In this document: piece after piece, positions 1 through 9,965 of the stretch
Layout: every line of letters starts with the position of its first letter
Position numbering within the stretch: the stretch's first letter is position 1
Source of the DNA: Branchiostoma floridae
Lineage: Eukaryota; Chordata; Leptocardii; Amphioxiformes; Branchiostomatidae
Length of the DNA: 64,000 nt
Direction of reading: 5' to 3'
NCBI RefSeq assembly: GCF_000003815.2
Contig: NC_049995.1
Coordinates: 9,061,802 to 9,125,801, forward strand
The notes under the pieces: generated by a model
Seen by the model: only the letters and a program-made list of their open reading frames with translations
Told to the model about the DNA's origin: nothing
Database searches by the model: none
Made by a program: the position numbers and the translations under genes

Positions 1-63
1 TCCACCCAGGTGTAAAGATTGGTACCCAATTTCGGTTGGAAGGTAGGATTTGGAAGGAGAGGG

Positions 64-287
64 TTAATGCTGGCTCACCTTTATCCGAGGGTAACCTATA
101 TTCATTGTTTGTAAGAAAAAGGTATATAGGGATATGAAGTCGACGGACGGTGGTTTCAAATCGGAACATTTTGAAAATATTGCAAATTTGAAACCACAGT
201 CCGCAGACTTAATACTCCTAAATGACGTGCTGTTTTTAAAGACAATGGATAAAGGTCACTCCACGGATAAAGGTGAACTAGCGTTAA
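64..287. mobile_element. Palindromic MITE with TTAA ends
   Basis: Imperfect terminal inverted repeats face each other: left TTAATGCTGGCTCACCTTTA (from 64) matches the reverse complement of the right end, TTAACGCTAGTTCACCTTTA (to 287). Similarity continues inward for about 60 bp on each side. The ends are TTAA, as expected for a TTAA-targeting family (Kolobok/piggyBac type; inference). There is no transposase. The 96-codon ORF at 134-424 runs through the element and is not a gene. Confidence 0.65.
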
Positions 288-541
288 AATCCACCTTCCA
301 ATACCGTATTCCAGACACGGTAGATAACAACGCACTGTCCCTACGGCTTCCAAACGCCTATGGGACTACTTTTACCTTTTATTGTTCACGTATGTATCAG
401 AAACGTCCAACATTTTATTTCTAGTCACGTAGCTGAATACGTGGCGTGAGCATACGTGAGTACACGCCCCGTCTCATGCAGTGTGTCAGCGTTTGACTTT
501 GACTTTCTGTACTGTATCCGTCTGACCTTAGCTCTTACACC

Positions 542-787
542 AACAATGATGTCATTTCTAACAATTGGCAGTTTAATCATCGTCCAAACGGCCTATTCAT
601 TGCAGTCAGAGGTGCATATAAAGTTCGTTACCGCTCTGAGTGGAAGTACGAAGGGCGTGAAGTACAACAATGATGTCATCACTAACAATTGGCAGTTTAA
701 TCATCGTCCAAATGGCCTAGTCATCTCCTTCAGAGCTGCATGAAGTTCAATACCGCTCTGAGTGGAAGTACGAAGGGCGTGAAGTAC
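542..787. repeat. Two-copy direct tandem repeat, about 123 bp
   Basis: The block from about 542 to 664 (aacaatgatgtcat ... aagggcgtgaagtac) is repeated at about 666-787 with a handful of substitutions and small indels. The short ORF at 456-743 spans both copies and has no recognisable domain, so it is read here as repeat sequence and not a gene. Confidence 0.8.
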
Positions 788-1292
788 AATTTGTTATAAT
801 TTTCTTGTTGTGGTTGTTGATTTTGCTTCGTTATTATTTTTTCATTTGTGTTCCAATTAAAACGAATTGCAAAACTGGACGTCTTTTCGAGAATGGCAAA
901 GTCAAGAAAGGGGCTTGAATTTTTTCAATCGTTTAGAATGAAGAATATATTATTAATAGCAATGTTTAAGACAACCTTCGTGAACACCAGCCACAAATGG
1001 AGATGATTACTAAGATAGGCTTTGATAATAAAGCTCTGCATAGTTTTCTAGTTCAGCGGCTAATCAATGGTTCACGGCTACCCAGTCCTCTTGCATCTTG
1101 GTATGGCGGTGATGGGTCTTAAAAGCTTGGGGGCAACTTTCAATGATGTATCTGGCCAAACTATTCGGGAGCCTGTTCTAGGTTGTACTGACTGTTGCGT
1201 GAGTGAATGTCCTGCCAGTTGAGTGTGTTCGGTTGATTTCATAAACAAACAATGGGACATGACCACGTGCATAATTTATCTGTCTCTCCTAG

Positions 1293-1465
1293 ACGCACCC
1301 CCTGCCATTTTGGAAGGCGTCGGTGACTTTATGGATAAGATCTACTACAGCACTCAGGATGACGGGGACTCCATGACTACTACTGTAAGTGTGTGTGTGT
1401 GTGTGTGTGTGTGCGTGAGTGTGTGTGTGTGTGTGCGCGCGCGCGCGTGTGTGTGCGTGTGTGTG

Positions 1466-1504
<39 letters not shown>

Positions 1505-1666
1505 GCGTGCGTGCGCGTATGTGTGTGTGCGTGTGTTTGAGTGTGTGTGTGTGCGTGCGTGTGTTTGAGTGTGTGTGTGTGTGTGTGTGCGTGTGTGTGT
1601 TTGAGTGTGTGTGTTTGAGTGTGTGTGTGTTTGAGTGTGTGTGTGTTTGAGTGTGTGTGTGTGTTT

Positions 1667-1701
<35 letters not shown>

Positions 1702-3913
1702 TGTGTGTGTGTGACAAGATTTACTACAGCACTCAGGACGACGAGGACTCCACGACTCCTACTGTAAAACCTTGCATTCATAGACTGATATCCAAGCAGA
1801 TATACTAGGATGAAAAATTGTAACGTTCTTATCACACATCTACGTACACAAAGAACTGAGAAGAATCCAGAACTATACTGTGAAACAGTTAATGTTTGTC
1901 TTAATTTGATTTCACGGAGAGTGTTTGCGGTTGGATCTACAACGCAGGATTTTGTAATTACTGTAAAACGAGAAATGATAGCGGTGGTTTTAAGTTCGCA
2001 GCGAAGAGGTTACCGCATGAACCGCGAACATGAAACCACCGCGAATAATTACCCTTTTTACAGTACACTGTATTCATATATATATTCATATATATATATA
2101 TCAGTCTATAGAACTAGATTTAAATTTAGTTCAGGACCACTTGTACTTAGCCCGTTTAGACACAATGCTGCAACAAGGGTCTTTATACTAATCTTTCTTC
2201 AGATACACGGTCTTCCAAAGGGAGACAAGGTCAAGACATTGAAGCTGGGTGAAGAGGTGGAGGACCAAGGTCGTCTTGGAAAGATGAAGGTGAGTATTGA
2301 CCCCAACAAAATTGTTTATGACGTCACAAAAGCACAATGAGATCGTGCATTTTTTGGCGACGCAATTGGGGCGAATCATTTTTGTAGGTACGAACGAACC
2401 CAGGTAATTTTTTCCATGACGCCACAAGGCACAATTATGCATTATTAGTATGTTTTACTAGTATTTGACGACGTCTCAAGAGCGAAGCCTTTTTGTAGGT
2501 ACTGGCCCAAACCATGTTTTAGATGACGTCATAACAATACAACGTATTTATGTTATATTTTTGACAACGCCTCCAGAGCGAAGCCTCTTCGCAGCAGTAC
2601 CATCCTGTAGTGTCTTTAGTCATTACCTCATGACGTGAAACGGAAGGTATTGTTTTCGATCACGGTGTCTCTTCTTTTGTCTGTGTTGAAGATTTTTCTA
2701 TATGATAACCATGGCGACCGCAGAGTGACAGAAATCGAAGTTCAGAGTTGCCTCAATTTGTAATTTATGGTAATTTATGGACCTTGTGGTAACAAATGAC
2801 ACTTTTTTTTTGCTTTGTGATGTGCAGATTAATCTCTATACTAGTAGTGATGTTTGGAATACAAACTCTTGTTTGCAGGTCAAAGCGGTAAAGGATGGGA
2901 ACAAGGTGTGCTCCACTGAGACCTACGCCAACGGGAAGACAAGCAGCACTGTCCGTGAAGTCAACGGGGACGAGATGACAGTCGTAAGTGTATAGGAGTG
3001 TCTCGCTCAGTGAGCTTTATAGTCATTCTAGGTGTATACCTACCTACCTACCTACCTAGTCCATTGACCTCCAGGTCGTTGGGGGGGGGGGGGGCAAGGT
3101 AGCCATGAAGATGGAGAGTTGTCTCCAGGCCCTTCTGTCTTCTGCTACAGCCAGTCTCCCCTGCAGGTTGAGGGATGTCCAGTCTCTATCTGATGTTGTC
3201 CTGCCAGGTCTTCCTCTGACGCCCACGGCGTCGCCCTCCTTACACAGTGCCCTGTCGGATGGTGTTAGCCAACTTGTTGTGGCGGGTCACATGCCCGTAC
3301 CACTGTAGCTTCCTTCTCTTGACTGTTGACAGCAAGGGCTCTTGTAGGCCAACGAGGCTACGTACCACTCCCTACACATACCTGTTTGTTTTGTGTTCAT
3401 GGTATGAAATGTGGAGTAGTCTTCTCAAGCATTTCATCTCAAAGGCCTGGATCTTCTTCTCAGCTGTTGTCCACAGCGTCCAGGTTTTGCATCCATACAA
3501 CAGTATGGGTGCCACTAGGGACTTATAGAGCTTGATCATAGTATCGCGTTGTAATTCGTAGCATACAAACAAGTTCTTAAAGGAATGTTTCCCAGAATAT
3601 CCTTATATCACAGGCAATTTGTAATTCAATTGTTGATCCTATAACCACAAATTCGTTATTTGATTATGCTATTTTCATGCAAATCTTCTAACTCTGAACG
3701 ACTTGTCATAACAATAGTGAATGGTAGAATGATTTGCACAAGGCACGCTTTCAGTACAATAAGTCTCAATATACGCAATACTAGTATGTTATCGATGGTT
3801 ATGTTAGTGTCTCTCATTCAACATTCATCATCATGACTATCTCCATCTTCAACATTCCACAGACCATGACTACGGGTGACTTCACAGTATCCCACGTGTA
3901 CAAGCGGGAATGA
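1293..3913 (+). CDS. Intracellular lipid-binding protein (FABP/CRABP family), 3' part of gene
   Basis: Four spliced exons are supported by consensus sites: 1293-1384, 2203-2289, 2879-2983 and 3863-3913 (stop TGA). All internal junctions are phase 0; the first exon shown begins two bases into a codon, so at least one upstream coding exon is missing and was not found in the window. Exon 4 carries ...[19 protein letters not shown]..., the strand after the family's GGK..H.QKWDGKETT.VRE region. Exon 5 ends [14 protein letters not shown]-stop, aligning with the family C-terminus (VVCTRVYVRE in CRABPs). Family members are about 130-residue beta-barrel cytosolic carriers of fatty acids or retinoids. 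The Arg of the VRE motif is present, but the second ligand-carboxylate Arg of the usual R-x-Y pair is His (H-V-Y), so the ligand is uncertain. AATAAA signals follow at 4049-4054. The gene is convergent with the MARVEL gene. Family call is good; subfamily is not resolved. Confidence 0.8.
1385..1711. repeat. (GT)n microsatellite in iLBP intron
   Basis: About 325 bp of nearly uninterrupted GT/CA dinucleotide, with short GC runs and repeated TTTGAG interruptions. It starts directly at the 5' splice site of the iLBP exon ending at 1384 and runs to a second, degenerate copy of that exon end. Long Cys-Val and His-Thr ORFs on both strands are artefacts of it. Confidence 0.97.
1712..1763 (+). pseudogene. 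Degenerate duplicate of iLBP exon end
   Basis: 52 bp matching 1333-1384 of the real exon (KIYYSTQDD-type coding, then GACTCC..GACT..TACT, then GTAA). The copy differs at several positions and has no splice acceptor in front of it, only the GT repeat. The following GTAAAA could still act as a weak donor. Read as a non-functional partial exon copy. Confidence 0.75.
1960..2064. mobile_element. Short palindromic MITE (ACTGTAAAA family)
   Basis: Terminal ACTGTAAAA (1960) is mirrored by TTTTTACAGT (ending 2064). Between them GCGGTGGTTTTAAGTTCGC is mirrored by GCGAACATGAAACCACCGC. The same family recurs at 8410-8512, 8627-8829, 14804-15015 and 36084-36292. Confidence 0.7.
3080..3572 (-). pseudogene. 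Non-LTR retrotransposon ORF2 C-terminal relic
   Basis: The minus strand from 3572 encodes [18 protein letters not shown] followed by [19 protein letters not shown] and EHKTN, the conserved stretch following the reverse transcriptase of RTE/CR1-like non-LTR elements. Further along, 3250-3320 still encodes [19 protein letters not shown] and then [14 protein letters not shown], the usual C-terminal continuation, but with frameshifts and stop codons. It lies in the last intron of the iLBP gene in antisense orientation and is dead. Confidence 0.85.
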
Positions 3914-4916
3914 TGTCAACCGTCGGAGCGTTGTCTGGGTACTTCTTCAACTGGTGGCCTGCTTTCTTCGAAGCCATCCTCCTCAGCTGCTTTTCGAGCG
4001 CTCTTCGTTAAGTAGGAGTATAAATTTGCTACGAAGGCCCACGACGACAATAAACAGCGGTCGTGGTTGGTTTAGAATCAGTGCAGCATGCAGAAATCAG
4101 AGGCTGGCAGTACCTGTCGTTCTGGTTTAATTTTACTTACAAGGAATCATGTCTGACTCAAGAAATACTTTGAATGAATGTGTCCTTTGTATTTGTAATG
4201 TCGTGTTTGACGCAATAAATTGCTGTTTTGCAAAGATCTCGGCAGGCCAATGTCTATGAGTTCCCGCATAGGAAAACTGTGAAAGAAACGATTTGGCAGT
4301 GGGGACCTCTGGCTGTGAAAGTGACATTTGCAGCTCACTCAGTGGTAGTTGCTGCATTACCGACAGTGTTAGATAGAAGTCGCTGTTTTGAAGTCTCTTT
4401 ACGTAGAACCTGCATTCCCGCATGTTGGAAACTTCGCCTGTACCAAAGACCATACCAACACTCAGAAATGACAACCCTAACAAACTGGCCTTAATAACAA
4501 GAAGGCACGACCAAACTTTACATATAATAAATGTTTTTATTCATCTTCACACAAAAATAGGCACAAATTCAACCCTCAACATAAAATAACAAACTTAGAT
4601 TTTTTCATTTACAAATGAAGAACCTAATGTGGCAAACAATCAAAGTAGCTTGCACACGAAGGGAAAATATGCGTTTTTCGAGTGAAACTAATAGCATAAA
4701 AATTCATACTATGTTATCATGGCATAGGTGTATTCTATAATAAAAATTCAATATTTCGGTGAATGTGAAGAATCTGTACAGCTGCAAATATGAAAATTTA
4801 ATTTATTTCAAGGGGTCGTCATGGAGACCAGAAGCTTCCTTCAAAAGCATTGGTTGTTTGAAGTCACGGACACCCTATACGTTATCTATCTTCTAGTAGT
4901 CTAGTTCTTCAGGCTT
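3914..4916. other. Convergent 3' UTR region of iLBP and MARVEL genes
   Basis: No coding sequence is seen. It contains AATAAA on the + strand (4049-4054, and again near 4212) for the iLBP gene. On the - strand, TTTATT at 4536-4541 reads as AATAAA about 380 bp past the MARVEL stop. The two transcripts therefore probably end tail-to-tail within a few hundred bases. Confidence 0.6.
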
Positions 4917-7912
4917 CTACTTGGGCAGGACCTGCTTCCCTTTCCCCTTAAACGTCATGACGGCGTCAATGATGTACAGGATACAGGTGAACACAGCGAA
5001 GGCCTGGAGCGGGATTAGATAAGAACAGTTTTAGATTTAGAACGTACTGATGAGGGGGGTATATCAACTCAGTCACATTTGGTACTGCATTATTCACCGT
5101 GCGGCAGCGACACCTAGCTGCAGTACAAAGTACCGTCAGTATTGCTCTGAGGAAGGTGACAGGCAGTCATCGAAAAGTCGGCTAGGTAAAAGCACTTGGA
5201 CGTGGAACTCTGTTATGAAGTTTAAATTCTACTTCAAATTGTGTATTGGTGGTATTAGTGGTATGCAATCACCATAAACACACTAAAATGTCGGAATTGA
5301 AATGCGCCTTTTCGCTCATCTATGACTGTTGAAATTCAGCTTTCCGGAAAGGACTTCACATTACTTTATCATCAACTTGTAATAGAATCTCTCTGAAAGT
5401 CGATTCAATTCACTTTCTTTCAGGCACTAATTCCAGCATGTTCAACAGCCAGATTGTCAATAACCTTCATAACTTTACCACGAATTACTCGTTAGTTATG
5501 AAATAAAGTTACTGACTTGCATGTCATATCATTACGTCTGCAAACGAAAGTAAACAAACAAACAAACAAACAAACAAACAATGTAACTCACGGCAGACGC
5601 GGCGTGCCTATCAAAGACCGGGTTGCCCCAGTAGTTGTGGTGCCAGTTATTTCTGTCGGCGTTCACACACTGAACAATGGCCGCTGTGATGTAACACAGG
5701 GCCGCCAGGATGGCGTAGATCAAGTCCTGCGATAAGGAGACAGAACAGTGTCTACGAAGGCCCATAACTACACTCTGCGCAGCCTCCGCATATCCTTTCT
5801 GCAGCTTCTGCAGCTGTGTTATGCTAAGGAGCTCCTTGGTTATGCAGAGACTGTTCTGCGCACAGAGGCTGTATTATGTGCAGAGGCTGCGGAAAGCGTA
5901 CTTTTGGGCCTTCATAACTTTGCCTTCGCTCAGTACAGAGCCATCGTTGGTCACTGTAAATAAACTATCATCAACAACAACAACAACAACCAGCCACAAT
6001 TAACGTAACGTTCGAATAAATCATTAACCAATCGAGCTTGTCTGGTCTTAAAAATTCGGACAACAGTCGAGATGCAGCACTGTGTGAAGTTAGAGGCCTT
6101 CACTTTTGACATATTACCCACAATTTCTGTCACTGCACATGCGTATTCGGAAGTGTGAAAGAGCTTAATTAACAGTCCACTCACCACAGTGTCGTTAGAG
6201 AAGATCCCAGCCTTGGAGAGGATGAGGAGCAGTAGTGTGACGACCCAACACGTGACCAGCACGAACATGACCCAGTGTTGACCTCCCCACGCCCAGAACC
6301 CGTGCACGGACGCAAGCAGCGCCCAGGCCACCAGTCCGAATACCTGAGGATTACCAACGAAATATCAAAAACGGCGATGAAGATTAGACATCCAGGTCAT
6401 AGGATACGCCAAAACAGCAGTTACTCTAGCAACTGGAGTAACTGCTTTTTGGCGTAAAACATGAAATAAAAGGCAACATTTTCCAGAACACGTCAAGCTG
6501 CTCGCACACAACACTGCGGAAAGAGGAGCTCACCCCTGTGGCGTCGCCAAAAAACGATTAACATCATTTATGCCACTTGATTTATAGATTTAATTACCGC
6601 GATGATAACCGTGTTTTGTGAAGATTTTTGGCATACTATGGAATATGCGCAATCGATCTTGACAAAATCACTTCTACAAATGCAATCAAGGCTACTGTCT
6701 TTATGATCACTATCTCCAGAGGCGAAAAATTATTTTTTTTTCAAAACCCGTTGAAAATTGATCAATAAAAGTTACTTGATGTGGCCTTAACTATAAAACC
6801 AAACTCATTTGCATGGAGCGACGAACGATCGTAAGAAGTGAGCTATCTCTAGTGTACTTTGTATCTATACTCGTGTGTAACACACAGTCCTATTTGGTCT
6901 CTTTGGGTAAACCAAACAATACGTATTGACTTGAAGTCAAAATTTGTTTACTTTGGGTTTTCTTATTGAACGCCTTTGCTAAAAATGTACCCCAAAATTC
7001 AGGACGAGAAATCCTCTAAAAGTTGCCACTCCAAGCTGTTGAAAAGCTGTTGTGCTATGTTTGCATAAACTTGTCATTCGGAATGGGTAGGAATGCTAAA
7101 TTTGAAGAGGCATAGTTTGGTTATGTTTGAAAGTGTATTGTAAGTATTGTACATATGTATGTCAGTGTGTACTGGACAAATATGTAAATCAATAAGGTTA
7201 TTTGGTTTACTGTCTGGGAGGGGGGGCAGTCAATATCAGGTTCAGGGGGTTACCAAGGGGGTTACCAACGACACCGTCAATAAAAATTGCACGAAATACA
7301 ATGCGCCAAAATCAGTTACTAGCACTCAAGCCACTGGATATGATTTTGGAATCGCCCACGAAATCCAGTCTTTGAGCACATATTAAAGCATGCGTAAAGA
7401 TTGCGTTTTTAAAAGTATTCTTTAAGTATACGAAAGCTTTACGCCTACGTAAAGATTCGACTTTATGTAGAGAATAGTGTTGTTGTCTCATAGCAACGTT
7501 AACAACACTACTGTCGTAAAAACTGCGTGTGTAAAATAATTACATTAAGCCAATTAATATTGGGCAGTAGGAGAAGAAGAAACGCCACAAACAATATATC
7601 TCCTTCGCTTTGGATTGAAATATAAAAAAATCTACATAACAGCTACATCGTAATTACACGCTACAATCATTAAAAAATAACAAAACGTTGAAATGCGACG
7701 GCTAAGATTAACTTTCAGAAGGCTTTCAAAGCTACAACATACATATCTATAAGAAGGTATATTTTGCGTACTTACATTTCAAAATTCGTTTGCATCCTAA
7801 ACATTATGATACATTTAGGATTTGCATAGTTAGCAAATTTGCTGATGATTCAAACGATTTTTCTACTCACCAATTCCAAGACCTTTAGCACTAGATTCAT
7901 ATCCGCTGCCAT
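4917..7912 (-). CDS. MARVEL-domain tetraspan membrane protein (MAL/plasmolipin/CMTM-like)
   Basis: Four exons on the minus strand, in transcript order 7912-7871 (ATG at 7912-7910), 6343-6185, 5726-5592 and 5003-4917 (stop TAG at 4919-4917). All introns are phase 0 with GTGAGT donors and CAG acceptors. Product 140 aa: MAADMNLVLKVLEL, then four hydrophobic segments (about residues 8-30, 37-62, 69-88, 113-131) with short loops and a basic tail KGKGKQVLPK. An Asn/Trp/His-rich loop (NWHHNYWGNPVFDRHAASA) precedes the last membrane span, as in MAL/plasmolipin-type proteins, which organise lipid-raft membranes and apical or myelin membrane traffic. The family assignment rests on the four-helix layout, the start/stop match and the loop pattern; the exact subfamily cannot be fixed by eye. 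Short, AT-rich sequence with no obvious TATA lies upstream of the ATG. Confidence 0.82.
5098..5180 (+). repeat. Interspersed repeat, family shared with 51246-51330 and 57890-57985
   Basis: Shared core: cacctag(c/g)tgcagta, then ctgaggaaggtgacag and agtcatcg. The same sequence occurs in AGO introns at 51246-51330 (+) and 57890-57985 (-). Motifs of this type (GAGGAAGGTGACAG..) accompany retroelement 3' regions in many invertebrates; the family identity is an inference. Confidence 0.55.
6408..6454. repeat. Short hairpin palindrome
   Basis: GCAGTTACTC is mirrored by GAGTAACTGC around a 9-base loop, with CGCCAAAA/TTTTTGGCG extending the stem. It lies in intron 1 of the MARVEL gene. Probably a degenerate MITE remnant. 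Confidence 0.6.
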
Positions 7913-8246
7913 GGTTTAAGTTCAACTTTTCACCGCTTGGCACTGACAATCAAAGAACGTAAATCCAGGCTTTTTCAACGACTTTCTCAAACGTACGGTC
8001 CGTGTTCCTTACACACTACGGGACCACCCAAATGACCTTAGCGACAAGCATGGTCGTTTATGTAAATCCGTTCTCTGTGTACGCCGTTGCTAAGGGTATC
8101 CAGATAAGAAAACAGTCGTTAGTGCGCAATAACTTATAAAGTGCGACACACCCAGAGACAAGAGAATTTGGGCAAACAGTGAAACCCCGGCGACGTCCGA
8201 AGTATTACGTGCATACGAAGGTCGGGGAAAGTATGGCCCGTTGGCT

Positions 8247-8915
8247 AACACCTTAGACCAACGTTCGGCTTGTTCAAAAATGACATCTGTGTCTTTAATG
8301 CCGTACCGTAAAACAGGAAATGTTTGAAGTAGTTTTATGTCGACAAACACCTTAGACCAACGTTTGGCTTGTATTGTTCAAAAATGACATTTTGCGTCTT
8401 AAATGTCGTACTGTAAGAGAGCAAATGTTTGCAGTAGTTTTATGTTTGCGCTTTTATGGCTATCTGTTCACCGTGAACTTAAAACGACTGCGAACATTTT
8501 CTCTTTTACAGTGACACCTTGCATGGTAGGTTCAATTGCGAACTCGGCCCGGGAAAGGGCTAACACCTTAGACCAACGTGAACGTTTTTGGATTGTTCAA
8601 AATTGACATCTGCGTCTTTAATGTAGTACCGTAAAAGGAGAAATATTCGCGGTGGTTTTATGTTTGCGTTTTTATGATGATCTGTTCACCTTGAATTTAA
8701 AACGATTGCGAACGTTTTTTCTTTTGCACTGAAACTCTGCATTACAGCTTCAATCGCGAACTTAAAACCACCGCTCACTTCTTCACCATACCAAGAAATT
8801 TAATCCCCGCGAATATTTCACCTTTTACTATACTCGAATACGGGGAATGCATGGCTTGCTGGCTAACATCTTTTATAGACCAACGCTTAGCTTGTCCAAA
8901 AATTATATCTGGGTC
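8247..8915. repeat. Cluster of four related repeats with embedded MITEs
   Basis: The string aacaccttagaccaacg(t/c), followed by ggcttgttcaaaaatgacat and cgtctttaatg, occurs at about 8249, 8349 and 8560, with a shorter form near 8868. Copies of the ACTGTAAAA palindromic MITE sit between them (8410-8512, 8627-8829), so repeat and MITE were co-amplified. Confidence 0.7.
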
Positions 8916-9089
8916 GTGTGGAAAAGTATACAAAAGATTTGACAGCAACGTCGTTCATTTGACCCTTTTATCTAAAGGTTGCTGTGGTACAACGTTCAAT
9001 TGATGTTTGCGGTGCCAAGTGGCACATAGGTCAGCAAGTTTCCTTGCTGTTACAGTAGTATATTTTGTACAAAGGACGGTTGCTAGCCG

Positions 9090-9310
9090 TTCCTCTTAAT
9101 TAAACGTGCTTGAGGCACCTCTCCAAACACGGGAGCCCCCTTTTACATTCCCTCCGAAATACGGGTACAGCCCCAACCAAGATGTCCCACAAATGTGACA
9201 TAGGATTGAACCGCGATGTCCCAGTTACGAGTACCAAATAATTATGGAACCATGAGCTCAACTGTGAGATTGCTACCAGTTGAGCCACAGGGACATTCCT
9301 TCCAAAACTT
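9090..9310 (-). mobile_element. tRNA-derived SINE relic
   Basis: Read on the minus strand, TGGCTCAACTGGTAGCA fits a pol III A box and GGTTCAATCC a B box. The spacing (about 85 bp) is much longer than in a functional tRNA. The downstream body (GGGAATGTAAAAGGGGG..., GAGGTGCCTCAAGCACG) recurs on the minus strand at about 50690-50800, supporting a SINE family rather than a tRNA gene. Confidence 0.65.
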
Positions 9311-9878
9311 ACGCATGAGTGTGGAACGGGGTACAAAGATTCAAAGACAACGTAACGTTTTGCATTAATCGACCTTTCTTTTATCTAACGGTGCATGCAG
9401 AACGTTCAAGTGGACGACTGACAGATAAGAATACGCATATACAGTCACTCATATTAAAGTTTAAAAGTTGGAGTTGTTTTGTTGTACGTTTTGTTGTAGA
9501 TAATCTATTGAAAGAATATTCCAACGCTAATCCTATTTTGTAAGCGTGGAAAGTAACAATAGCGCTAAAAATAAACTATACTTGAAGCAGATTAAATACG
9601 CTAAATGTAAAGGAATCGAATAAGCTCTCAAAGCCACCGGACACAGCTGTGATTGTTGACAATTGTGATTTGCATCCAATATTCTAAAAATATCATTAGT
9701 TTGCCAAAAAAAATTGTGGACCACAGCTTTAGTCTCCAAGCAGACGTGTCAGCTAGATGAAAATAGAGAAGAATTTAGCCAAATAGGGACAAATAAGTTG
9801 CCATGGGATCTCAGTCAGTCCTTTGCAGTATATCCAGCTATCCGCCGGCCGGCCATGGCCAGTTCACTCCTAGACTGG

Positions 9879-9965
9879 TAACAGGGGATTTTGGCCAAGT
9901 TAGGAATAAAAGACTACTAGGCTGGTTCCTACTTTTATTCCTGACTTGGCCCAAATCCCCTGTTA
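9879..9965. repeat. Long near-perfect palindrome
   Basis: TAACAGGGGATTTTGGCCAA then GTTAGGAATAAAAG is mirrored, with two or three mismatches, by CTTTTATTCCTGAC then TTGGCCCAAATCCCCTGTTA. The loop is about 20 bp. Likely a MITE core; no target duplication was identified. Confidence 0.8.

Noticed and set aside
134-424. 96-codon ORF
   Set aside because: It spans the palindromic MITE at 64-287 and has no recognisable domain.
1289-1835. Long His/Thr and Cys/Val ORFs
   Set aside because: Translations of the (GT)n microsatellite.
9170-9300. tRNA gene on the minus strand
   Set aside because: A and B box matches are about 85 bp apart and no cloverleaf can be drawn; the downstream body is repeated elsewhere, so it is a SINE relic.
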